A program made the translations under genes and the position numbers. DNA of 64,000 nucleotides from Clostridium novyi NT (GTDB lineage: Bacteria; Bacillota; Clostridia; Clostridiales; Clostridiaceae): assembly GCF_000014125.1 (NCBI RefSeq), contig NC_008593.1:372001-436000 (forward strand), in the 5' to 3' direction. Shown in pieces: positions 15,448 through 23,928 of the stretch (the stretch's first letter is position 1; the number at the start of each line of letters is the position of its first letter). Below the pieces are notes generated by a model. The model was not told the origin of the DNA. It searched no databases and saw only the letters and a program-made list of their open reading frames with translations.

Positions 15448-16388
15448 TGGGAAATAAAATGGCTACAAGAGAAGCTTATGGAAAGGCACTTGCAAAATTA
15501 GGAATGGAAAATCCTAATGTTGTAGTATTTGATGCGGATTTATCTAAATCAACAAAAACTGCTGATTTTAAAAATGTTTGTCCAGAAAGACACTTTAACA
15601 TGGGAATTGCAGAAGCTAATATGATGAACGTTGCAGCTGGATTTGCAACTTGTGGCAAAATCCCATTTGCTAGTACATTTGCTGTATTTGCATCAGGAAG
15701 AGCTTTTGAACAAATAAGAAATACTATTTGTTATCCAAAGTTAAACGTAAAAGTATGTGCAACTCATGCTGGTATAACAGTTGGTGAAGATGGAGCGTCA
15801 CACCAATCAGTAGAAGATATTTCACTTATGAGAAGCATACCTAACATGACAGTTATAAATCCAAGTGATGCAGTTGAAACAGAAGCTGTAATAAGAGCTA
15901 TTGCTGAGTTCAATGGCCCTTGCTACGTAAGACTTGGAAGAGCTGCAGTTGAAACAATAAATGATAATCCAGAATACAAGTTTGAAATTGGAAAAGGTAT
16001 AACATTAAGAGAAGGTAAAGATGCTACTATAATAGCTACAGGAATAATGGTAGAAGCTGCTCTTGAAGCATACAATATGTTAGCAGAAGAAGGAATAAAG
16101 GTTAAAGTTGTTAATATACATACAATAAAACCTATTGATACTGAATTAATAGTTAAATCTGCTGAAGAAACAGGAGTATTAATTACTGCTGAAGAACATA
16201 GTGTAATAGGCGGATTAGGTTCTGCTGTATGCGAAGTTGTATCAGAAAATCACCCAGTTCCAGTAATGAGAGTTGGAGTAAAAGATACATTCGGTGAAAG
16301 TGGTAAGCCAGCTGAATTATTAAAAGCATATGGATTAACAGCAGAAGATATAGTTAAAGCTGTTAAAAAAGGAATATCACTTAAATAG
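15447..16388 (+). CDS. Transketolase, C-terminal (pyrimidine-binding) subunit
   Basis: 313 residues. It provides the pyrimidine domain (VFDADLSKSTKT, HFNMGIAEANMMNVAAGFA with the Glu that activates thiamine, ITVGEDGASHQSVEDISLMR) and the C-terminal domain (VVNIHTIKPIDTELI, ITAEEHSVIGGLGSAVCEV). Translation starts inside the stop codon of the first subunit. The 1-deoxyxylulose-5-phosphate synthase family is related, but the split form of this size is typical of transketolase pairs. It is followed by a strong terminator. Confidence 0.95.
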   Translation: MGNKMATREAYGKALAKLGMENPNVVVFDADLSKSTKTADFKNVCPERHFNMGIAEANMMNVAAGFATCGKIPFASTFAVFASGRAFEQIRNTICYPKLNVKVCATHAGITVGEDGASHQSVEDISLMRSIPNMTVINPSDAVETEAVIRAIAEFNGPCYVRLGRAAVETINDNPEYKFEIGKGITLREGKDATIIATGIMVEAALEAYNMLAEEGIKVKVVNIHTIKPIDTELIVKSAEETGVLITAEEHSVIGGLGSAVCEVVSENHPVPVMRVGVKDTFGESGKPAELLKAYGLTAEDIVKAVKKGISLK

Positions 16389-16402
16389 TAAGTTTTAATA
16401 AG

Positions 16403-16435
16403 AAGAGAGGGAGGTTTAACTCCTTCTCTTTTTTT
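16403..16435 (+). terminator. Rho-independent terminator after transketolase
   Basis: Eleven-bp stem AAGAGAGGGAG/CTCCTTCTCTT (one G-U pair) with a short loop, followed by T7, starting 14 bases after the stop. Confidence 0.85.
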
Positions 16436-16520
16436 AAATAAAGCGATAAAGTAAAAAAATAAGGATAATAATAAATGATTTGAGGAAAAATATTTATATG
16501 AAAATGGGGGTTATTTAATT

Positions 16521-17384
16521 ATGAGGAATAAGTTAAATGATACTGTAAAGGATTATATAGTAATAACACTAGGCTTTATAATAATAGCTATATCTATAAA
16601 GTTTTTTTTAGCACCTAATAAAATAGCCAATGGAGGAATTACTGGAGTTGCAATTATAATAAATTATTTTATTCCAAAATTAAGCGTTGGATTATTAATG
16701 GTTATATTAAATGGTGTCTTATTTGTGTTGGCCTTTTCAGTTATAGATGGCACATTTGGTGCAAGAACAGTTTATGCTTCAATGGGATTATCAGTGTTAC
16801 TTACTATTTTAGATAAGTTTATACCACCTACAGTTGCAGCAACTCATGATCTTCTTTTAGCTACATTGTTTGGAACAGTAATAATAGGTATTGGAATGGG
16901 AATTGTATTCAACAGAAATGCATCAACAGGCGGTACAGATATTTTCGCTAAAATGTTAACTAAATTTAAAAATTTAGATATAGGTAAGGCACTTTTAATT
17001 GTAGATCTTATAATAGCAGTTATTTCTGGATTTACTTTTTCAGCTGAAATTGGAATGTATGGAATATTATCTGTAATATTAATGGGAGTAATAATAGATT
17101 TTGTTATTGAAGGATTAAATGCATGTAAATCAATAATTGTTATAACATCAAAAAATGATGAGGTAAATAAATTTATAATTGAAGAACTTAATAGAGGATG
17201 CACAATGATACAGGGAAAAGGTGCATACAGTGGACAAAATAAGGAAATATTGTACACTGTTCTAGATAGAAAACAATTTATAACTTTAAAAACTTATATA
17301 AAGGAAATTGATCCTAAAGCCTTTATAATCGTAAGTGAAGCACGTGAAGTATTAGGTGAAGGATTTAAGAATATATTTGAATAA
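16521..17384 (+). CDS. YitT-family membrane protein (DUF161/DUF2179)
   Basis: 287 residues with five or six membrane segments in residues 10-205 (motifs FFLAPNKIANGGITGVAIII and FNRNASTGGTDIFAKML) and a cytosolic C-terminal DUF2179 domain (about 210-287, ITSKNDEVNKFIIEELNRG, RGCTMIQGKGAYSGQNKEIL). The family is widespread in Firmicutes with no settled function; transport or sensing of small molecules has been proposed. It stands alone between a terminator and ftsE, with RBS GGGGG at 16506-16510. Confidence 0.85.
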   Translation: MRNKLNDTVKDYIVITLGFIIIAISIKFFLAPNKIANGGITGVAIIINYFIPKLSVGLLMVILNGVLFVLAFSVIDGTFGARTVYASMGLSVLLTILDKFIPPTVAATHDLLLATLFGTVIIGIGMGIVFNRNASTGGTDIFAKMLTKFKNLDIGKALLIVDLIIAVISGFTFSAEIGMYGILSVILMGVIIDFVIEGLNACKSIIVITSKNDEVNKFIIEELNRGCTMIQGKGAYSGQNKEILYTVLDRKQFITLKTYIKEIDPKAFIIVSEAREVLGEGFKNIFE

Positions 17385-17424
17385 TAAAATTTAATAATAT
17401 GTTAATTAAATATCCACTAGTTTA

Positions 17425-17433
17425 TGTTATAAT
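17425..17433 (+). promoter_or_regulatory. Extended -10 promoter candidate for ftsEX
   Basis: TGTTATAAT (TG at 17425-17426, TATAAT at 17428-17433), 48 bases before ftsE, with no good -35 element. A second TATAAT occurs at 17451-17456. Confidence 0.4.
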
Positions 17434-17480
17434 ATTAAATGAATGTGGTATATAATACAAACTAGAATAGGAGTTATATT

Positions 17481-18167
17481 ATGATAGAGTTTAAGAATAC
17501 AACTAAAATATATGACAATAATATTTTTGCACTTTCTAATATTAATTTAGATATTGACAGAGGGGAATTTGTTTTCCTTGTAGGTCCAAGTGGTGCTGGA
17601 AAGTCCACATTTATAAAATTACTTTATAAAGAAGTTGAGCCTACAACAGGAAGATTAATTGTTAATGGACAAGACGTAACTAAGATTCCAAGAAAACAAG
17701 TACCTTATTATAGAAGAAAAATAGGTATGGTGTTCCAAGATTTTAGACTAATACCTACTTTAAATGTTTATGAAAATGTTGCTTTTGCAATGAGAGTTGT
17801 AGAAACACCATACAGAGAAATTAAAAAGAGAGTACCAATAGTACTATCTATGGTTGGATTATCACATAAGTTCAAATGTTTCCCACATGAATTATCAGGA
17901 GGAGAACAACAAAGAGCTGCTCTTGCAAGAGCAATAGTAAATAATCCAGCTATACTAATTGCGGACGAGCCTACTGGTAACCTAGATCCAGATACATCTG
18001 GTGAAATTGTAAAAATACTAAATGATATAAACCATGCTGGAACAACTATTCTTATGGCAACTCATGACAAAGGAATAGTAGATAGCATGAAGAAAAGGGT
18101 TATTGCAATAGAAAAAGGTATAATAGTAAGAGATGAACAAAGGGGGAAATACGGATATGAAGATTAG
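17481..18167 (+). CDS. ftsE: Cell-division ABC transporter ATP-binding protein FtsE
   Basis: 228 residues, normal length. Walker A VGPSGAGKSTFIKLLYK (residues 35-50), Q-loop VFQDFRLIPTLNVYENVAFA, signature LSGGEQQRAALARAI and Walker B ILIADEPTGNLDP identify FtsE. With FtsX it forms a membrane complex that turns on peptidoglycan hydrolases during growth, division or sporulation. The gene overlaps ftsX by 11 bases. In Bacillus the order ftsE-ftsX-ctpB-minJ is the same as here. Confidence 0.96.
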   Translation: MIEFKNTTKIYDNNIFALSNINLDIDRGEFVFLVGPSGAGKSTFIKLLYKEVEPTTGRLIVNGQDVTKIPRKQVPYYRRKIGMVFQDFRLIPTLNVYENVAFAMRVVETPYREIKKRVPIVLSMVGLSHKFKCFPHELSGGEQQRAALARAIVNNPAILIADEPTGNLDPDTSGEIVKILNDINHAGTTILMATHDKGIVDSMKKRVIAIEKGIIVRDEQRGKYGYED

Positions 18168-19047
18168 TACTATAAAGTATTTTTCCATGGACTCCTTAAT
18201 AAGTTTAAGAAGAAATAAAACATTAAGTATAGCATCAATAATCACTGTTTCATTAACATTATTTTTGTTTGGAATATTTTTAATAACTATGCTTAATGCT
18301 AATCAACTTTTAAAAAATTTAGAATCTAAATTAGAGGTTTCTGTATTTTTAAAAGATAATGTTGCTGTAGCTGAAAAGCAAAAAGTAGCAAGTACATTAA
18401 AAAACATAAAAGGTGTATCAGGAATTAAATACATAACTAAAACAGAAGCATTAGAAAAATGGAAAAATCAATTAGGTGAAGAAAATAAAGATTTAGTAAA
18501 AGGATTTGATAAGAAAAATCCACTTCCAGAATCTTTTATTGTAAAGGTAGACGATGCCTCAATAATTAAAGAGGTAGTAAATAAAACTAAAGATATTAAA
18601 ACTGTAGAAAAAACAGTTGCAAATGAAGATTTAGTAAATCAAATTTCTAAAATAACAAGAGGAGTAAAATGGATAGGTGTTGTATCATTATTTATAATGA
18701 TTCCTATTTGCTTGTTCCTTATAGGCAATACAATTAAATTAGCAGTTTATGCAAGAAAAAGAGAAATAAATATAATGAAATACGTTGGAGCTACTGATTG
18801 GTTTATAAGATGGCCATTTATCATAGAAGGAGTAATTATTGGAGTAATAGGTTCACTAATATCCAGTGGATGCTTGTACTATGTATATAGAGCTGTTTAT
18901 CATAAACTTACAGGTATAATAATGTTATTAAATATACTAACTCCTAGATATTTTGCTATGAATATTGTTTGGGTATTCATATTATCAGGAATTATAATTG
19001 GTGGACTTGGAAGTATAATTTCAATTAGAAAATTCTTAGAAGTATAA
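18157..19047 (+). CDS. ftsX: Cell-division protein FtsX
   Basis: 296 residues from the ATG at 18157, chosen because AGGGGG (18141-18146) precedes it by 10 bases; an upstream in-frame ATG at 18133 has no such site. One membrane segment near residues 22-46 (SIASIITVSLTLFLFGIFLI), a large extracellular loop (about 47-170) and three C-terminal membrane segments make the usual FtsX topology. The motif NTIKLAVYARKREINIMKYVGAT is typical. It partners FtsE. Confidence 0.95.
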   Translation: MKISTIKYFSMDSLISLRRNKTLSIASIITVSLTLFLFGIFLITMLNANQLLKNLESKLEVSVFLKDNVAVAEKQKVASTLKNIKGVSGIKYITKTEALEKWKNQLGEENKDLVKGFDKKNPLPESFIVKVDDASIIKEVVNKTKDIKTVEKTVANEDLVNQISKITRGVKWIGVVSLFIMIPICLFLIGNTIKLAVYARKREINIMKYVGATDWFIRWPFIIEGVIIGVIGSLISSGCLYYVYRAVYHKLTGIIMLLNILTPRYFAMNIVWVFILSGIIIGGLGSIISIRKFLEV

Positions 19048-19060
19048 ACAAAGTGTTCAT

Positions 19061-19100
19061 TAAATATTAAGGTTGACTATTTAGTCAGCCTTAATATTTA
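19061..19100 (+). terminator. Terminator hairpin after ftsX
   Basis: An 18-bp stem (TAAATATTAAGGTTGACT with AGTCAGCCTTAATATTTA, one G-U) and a 4-base loop; the T-run after it is short. Confidence 0.7.
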
Positions 19101-19182
19101 TTAATTTTAATATAAAAAGGTATAAATACTATCATATTAACGTAAAAATATAACTAGTATATATACAAGAGGTGATAAATAA

Positions 19183-20439
19183 TTGGGACAAAAGGATATA
19201 AAAGATAGTGATAAAATTTTAAATAACAAAAAAAGTAAACGAGGTTGGTTACTGATTGTAGTTCTTCTTTTAGTTTTAACCAATTTTGTTACTTATATTG
19301 TTGGTACTAGATTACCTGTAAAAGGTACTAGAAGAATAAGTGAAAAAACCTATGATGAAGTATCTAAATTTCAAAAGTTATTTATAGTAAAAAAGAATTT
19401 AGAAAGCTTTTATGATGGTACAATAGATGAAAAAGCTCTAGTTGATGGAGCGGTAAAAGGCATGACAGAAAGCCTAAAAGATCCTTATACAGTTTACATG
19501 AATGAAAAAGATTATAAAGAATTTTCAAACCAAACTGAAGGAAATTATGTGGGGCTTGGAATTCAGATAGGTGTAAAGGATGACAAGGTAGTTGTTATTG
19601 CTGTATTTGATGATTCACCAGCTAAAAAAGCAGGAGTATTACCAAAAGATATAATAGAAAAAGTAGATGGTGAAAGGGTTATTGCTAAGGAATACGATAA
19701 AGCAGTAAACAAGATGAAAGGTAAAAAGGGTACTTATGCTACTTTAACTTTAAGTAGAGAAGGGAAAGGTACTTTTGATTTAAAAGTAAAGAGAGATGAG
19801 ATTATATTAACTTCATCTAAGGGAGAAATGATAAATGATAAAATAGGATATGTTCAAATAAGCGTTTTTGATGAACATACTTATGATCAATTTAGTAAAA
19901 CTGTAAAGAACTTATCTAACAGTGGAATGAAGGGCATGATTTTAGATTTAAGACAAAATCCAGGTGGATGGTTAACTCAAGCAGTTGATATTACATCACA
20001 ATTTGTTCCAAAGAATAAAGTTTTAGTATCTACAGAAGATAAATATAAAAATAAAGAAGAATACAAATCAAAGGGTGGAAATCTCATAGGAATGCCTCTT
20101 GTTGTTTTAATAGATGGAGGGACAGCTAGTGCTTCAGAAGTTTTCTCAGGAGCTATTAGAGACTATAAATTAGGAACCCTAATTGGAGAAAAAACCTTTG
20201 GAAAAGGAATAGTTCAGAGTGTTTTATATCAAAGAAAGTTAGGATTTGGTGATGGTACTGCACTTAAAGTTACTACATCAAAATATTATACTCCTAAAGG
20301 GGAAAACATACATCATAAGGGTATTAATCCTGATATAGAAGTAAAATATCCAGAGGAATTATTGAAAAAACCTTATGATAGAAAAAATGATCCACAACTA
20401 AAAAAAGCTATGGAAGTAATAAGTGAAAAAGTAAAATAA
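19183..20439 (+). CDS. Carboxy-terminal processing serine protease, S41 family (CtpA/CtpB-like)
   Basis: 418 residues, TTG start fixed by GAGGTGA (19169-19175). One N-terminal membrane segment (residues 21-41) exports it. Residues about 115-205 are a PDZ domain (NYVGLGIQIG, SPAKKAGVLPKDIIEKVDG). The S41 protease core follows, with the expected Ser316-Lys341 dyad (GGTASASEVFSGAI and GEKTFGKGIVQ). In Bacillus CtpB, beside ftsEX, cuts SpoIVFA during sporulation; the same gene order here suggests a similar sporulation or envelope role. The next gene, with its own PDZ domain, starts 28 bases later. Confidence 0.93.
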   Translation: MGQKDIKDSDKILNNKKSKRGWLLIVVLLLVLTNFVTYIVGTRLPVKGTRRISEKTYDEVSKFQKLFIVKKNLESFYDGTIDEKALVDGAVKGMTESLKDPYTVYMNEKDYKEFSNQTEGNYVGLGIQIGVKDDKVVVIAVFDDSPAKKAGVLPKDIIEKVDGERVIAKEYDKAVNKMKGKKGTYATLTLSREGKGTFDLKVKRDEIILTSSKGEMINDKIGYVQISVFDEHTYDQFSKTVKNLSNSGMKGMILDLRQNPGGWLTQAVDITSQFVPKNKVLVSTEDKYKNKEEYKSKGGNLIGMPLVVLIDGGTASASEVFSGAIRDYKLGTLIGEKTFGKGIVQSVLYQRKLGFGDGTALKVTTSKYYTPKGENIHHKGINPDIEVKYPEELLKKPYDRKNDPQLKKAMEVISEKVK

Positions 20440-20467
20440 ACAAAAAGGAGAGGAGAAATAATTTTTC

Positions 20468-21757
20468 ATGAATGTTGTAATAAGTACATTAAAATCTGTA
20501 GCATATGCTATGGTTACATCTCCTTATGTGTTTGTGTTATTAATGTTTATAGTTGTATATTATAACTATAATAAGAAAATAGTATCTATTCAAAAGATGA
20601 TTATTGGAGAAAAACTTAATTCTACATTAGAACTTACAGTATCACAGATAGTTTTAGGAATAATAGGTGGTGCTGTTGGAAGTATAATGCTCAGTTATTT
20701 AGGAGTTTCATTTGATGAAAATACATCTATAGAATTAATATTTTTTCTATCCATATTACTAATGTTTATAAAACCTAAATATATATGTTTTTCATATTCG
20801 GGAGCAGTATTAGGTTTTATAAGTATATTGCTTGAAATGATGCATAAAATGTATGGTGTTACAATTCCTCAACTTAGATTTTTAAGTATAGATGTTGTGG
20901 CACTTATGACACTAGTAGCTGTTATGCATTTTGTAGAAGGAATTTTAGTAATGATAGATGGAAGTAGAGGTTCTATACCTATATTTACAAAGAAGAACGG
21001 AGAAATTATAGGGGGATTTGCCCTAAAAAGATATTGGGTTATGCCAATCATTATAGCATTATTAGTAAATTGTAATGGGTACTCATTAAATGAAATAATA
21101 TCTATAGGAAGCTGGAAAACATTTTTAAATCCAACTACACCATTAAGTATCATAGAAAATGTTGCAATATTATTAATGCCTTTTTATGGAGTTGTGGGAT
21201 ATAGTACAGTTACCTTTACAAAAACTAAGAGGGAAAAGTCAATTACATCTGGACTTATGATAATGATTTATAGCATAGTTTTATTTATATTTGCTAGACT
21301 TGCAATTTTAAATATATTCTTTGAGCTATTCGTAGTTATATTTGCCCCTGTTGCTCATGAAGCTATGATGTATATACAAAGACGTTCAGAGGTTAAAAAG
21401 GATCCAAAGTATATTAGCAATGAAAGTGGAATGATGATTTTAGAAGTTGCGCCTAATTCACCAGCATATGATATGGGAATTAGAAGTGGAGACATATTGT
21501 TAGAAGTTAACGATAAAAGAGTGTTTAAAGAAGATGATATAGTGAATATGATTAAAGGAGCTTCTAATATAGCTTGGTTTAAGGTTAAACGTACAGCGGG
21601 ATATTTAGAGGAAATAAGATATAAAAATATTAACAATTCAAAACATCTTGGAATTGTATTTGTTCCTATGAATGTTCCAAAGGAAAAGATGGTTTTAAGA
21701 GTAGATGAAAATAAATTCAGTGAAATATTAAATAAAATGAAGTCCAAAGACAAATAA
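20468..21757 (+). CDS. PDZ-domain multi-pass membrane protein, MinJ-like
   Basis: 429 residues. Residues about 1-310 carry seven or eight membrane segments. A cytosolic or peripheral PDZ domain lies at about 320-385 (MMILEVAPNSPAYDMGIRSG, GDILLEVNDKRVFKEDDI). The topology and the neighbours (ftsE, ftsX, ctp) match Bacillus MinJ, which bridges DivIVA and MinD to place the division site. No min gene is nearby, so the MinJ function is inference from fold and synteny. It probably shares a transcript with the protease and ends in a strong terminator. Confidence 0.75.
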   Translation: MNVVISTLKSVAYAMVTSPYVFVLLMFIVVYYNYNKKIVSIQKMIIGEKLNSTLELTVSQIVLGIIGGAVGSIMLSYLGVSFDENTSIELIFFLSILLMFIKPKYICFSYSGAVLGFISILLEMMHKMYGVTIPQLRFLSIDVVALMTLVAVMHFVEGILVMIDGSRGSIPIFTKKNGEIIGGFALKRYWVMPIIIALLVNCNGYSLNEIISIGSWKTFLNPTTPLSIIENVAILLMPFYGVVGYSTVTFTKTKREKSITSGLMIMIYSIVLFIFARLAILNIFFELFVVIFAPVAHEAMMYIQRRSEVKKDPKYISNESGMMILEVAPNSPAYDMGIRSGDILLEVNDKRVFKEDDIVNMIKGASNIAWFKVKRTAGYLEEIRYKNINNSKHLGIVFVPMNVPKEKMVLRVDENKFSEILNKMKSKDK

Positions 21758-21795
21758 AATAGGTTTAGGGGGTTTTCTCCTTAAACCTATTTTTT
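21756..21795 (+). terminator. Rho-independent terminator
   Basis: A 17-bp stem (AAAATAGGTTTAGGGGG with CTCCTTAAACCTATTTT, two G-U pairs) with a TTTT loop, followed by T-run. It overlaps the stop codon of the PDZ gene. Confidence 0.9.
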
Positions 21796-21832
21796 ATAAT
21801 GGTATAATAATGTAAAAAACTATGAAATTTAA

Positions 21833-21861
21833 TTGACATATATAAGCACAAAGTATAAAAT
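21833..21861 (+). promoter_or_regulatory. Promoter of uvrBA
   Basis: TTGACA (21833-21838), 17 bases, TAAAAT (21856-21861). The LexA box begins 9 bases after the -10, where bound repressor would block transcription. Confidence 0.7.
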
Positions 21862-21870
21862 TTATTTAAT

Positions 21871-21882
21871 GAACAAATGTTC
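21871..21882. promoter_or_regulatory. LexA (DinR) SOS box
   Basis: GAACAAATGTTC matches the Gram-positive LexA consensus GAAC-N4-GTTC exactly. It lies just downstream of the uvrB promoter and 15 bases before the uvrB start, so uvrB (and probably uvrA) should be derepressed on DNA damage. Confidence 0.85.
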
Positions 21883-21897
21883 TTAGGAGATGAAAAT

Positions 21898-23871
21898 ATG
21901 AATCAATTTAAAATACATTCCCCATACAAGCCTACGGGAGATCAACCTAGGGCTATTAAAAGTATATCAGAGGGTATACTAAAAGGAGAGAAGTTTCAAA
22001 CATTATTAGGTGTAACTGGTTCTGGTAAAACATTTACTATGGCAAACATAATAGAAAAAGTACAAAAGCCAACATTGGTTTTAGCTCATAATAAAACATT
22101 GGCGGCACAATTGACATCAGAATTTAGAGAGTTTTTTCCGGAGAATTGTGTGGAGTATTTTGTATCTTATTATGATTATTATCAACCAGAAGCATATGTT
22201 CCTCAAACTGATACTTTTATTGAAAAGGATGCATCTATAAATGATGAAATTGATAAACTTAGACACTCAGCTACATCTGCTTTATTTGAAAGAAATGATG
22301 TAATTGTTGTAGCATCAGTTTCCTGTATTTATGGACTTGGTAATCCAGAAGAGTATAAAAAATTAACTGTATCTTTAAGAGAAGGCATGGAAAAAGATAG
22401 AGACGAAATAATGAGACAACTAGTTGATATACAGTATGAAAGAAATGAAATTAATTTTGTCCGTGGAACATTTAGAGCAAGGGGAGATGTTCTGGATATA
22501 TTTCCAGCGTCATCAACTAATATAGGTATAAGAGTTGAATTTTTTGGTGATGAAATAGATAAAATAAGAGAGTTTGATGTTTTAACAGGAAATATTATAA
22601 GTGCAAGAAAACATGCTCTTATATTCCCGGCATCACACTTTGCTACATCTAAAGACAAACTAGAAATTGCAATAAAGAAAATAGAAGAAGAATTAGAAGA
22701 TAGGGTTAAAGTTCTTACAGCAGAAGATAAATTATTAGAGGCTCAAAGGGTAAGACAAAGAACTAATTTTGACATAGAGATGATGAGAGAAGTTGGGTAT
22801 TGCAGTGGAATCGAGAACTATTCTAGGGTATTAGATGGAAGAGCTCCTGGTACACCACCTAAAACATTAATGGATTATTTTCCTGATGATTTTCTTTTAT
22901 TTATAGATGAAAGTCATGTAACCTTACCTCAAGTTAAGGCTATGTATGGTGGAGATAGATCTAGAAAAAATAATTTAGTTGAATATGGTTTTAGACTTCC
23001 ATGTGCATACGATAATAGACCTTTGAAGTTTGATGAATTTGAAGGTAAATTAAATCAAACTGTATTTGTAAGTGCTACACCAGCTCAGTATGAACTTGAA
23101 CATTCCACTAATGTAGCAGAACAAATAATTAGACCTACTGGACTTTTAGATCCGGAAATTATAGTAAAACCTATAAAAGGTCAAATTGATGATTTATATG
23201 CTAGCATTAAGGAAACTATAGATAAAGGCTTTAGAGTGCTTGTTACTACACTAACTAAAAAGATGTCAGAGGACTTAACTGATTATCTAAAAAGCATGGG
23301 TATAAAAACAGAATATCTCCATTCAAGTATTGATACTATAAAAAGAATGGAAATAATAAGAGATTTAAGAAAAGGTAAATTTGATGTCTTAGTCGGAATT
23401 AATCTTTTAAGAGAAGGATTAGATATTCCAGAAGTTGCATTAGTTGCCATATTAGATGCAGATAAAGAAGGATTTTTAAGATCAGAAACATCTCTTGTGC
23501 AAACCATAGGAAGAGCTGCTAGAAACTCTGAAAGTAAAGTTATAATGTATGCAGATAATATAACTAAAGCAATGGATAAGGCTATTAGTGAAACAAACAG
23601 AAGAAGAAAAATTCAAATGGAATACAATGACAAACATGGAATAGTTCCGAGAACTGTATTGAAGGATATAAGAGATGTAATTCAAACTAAAGTTGCAGAA
23701 GATGAAGCAGAGTATAAGGTTAACAATAATACGGATAAATTAAGTAAGAAAGAAATAGAAAAACTTATAAATAAATACGAAGAAGAAATGAAAGTAGCTG
23801 CAAAAGAGCTTCAATTTGAAAGAGCAGCAGAACTTAGGGATGAAATATTAAAGCTTAAAGAGCAATTATAA
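21898..23871 (+). CDS. uvrB: Excinuclease ABC subunit B
   Basis: 657 residues from the ATG at 21898, set by AGGAG (21885-21889). An in-frame ATG at 21877 falls inside the LexA box and has no RBS, so it is rejected. UvrB is the damage-verifying helicase of nucleotide excision repair. Visible: Walker [16 protein letters not shown], the beta-hairpin [24 protein letters not shown]-type [13 protein letters not shown], helicase motif [17 protein letters not shown] with QTIGRAARN, and a C-terminal UVR domain ([20 protein letters not shown]) that binds UvrC. uvrA follows after 57 bases. Confidence 0.98.
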
Positions 23872-23928
23872 TGGAACAATAATAATAGATTTTTTGAAGC
23901 AAACATAGGAGAAGGGAGTGAAGTAAAA

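Noticed and set aside
17416..17465. Inverted repeat ACTAGTTT ... AAACTAG upstream of ftsE
   Set aside because: The arms are 7-8 bases and about 35 bases apart, spanning two TATAAT elements; too weak for a hairpin and no known regulator fits.
21877..21897. Longer uvrB start at 21877
   Set aside because: The ATG is inside the LexA box, lacks an RBS and adds residues not typical of UvrB.
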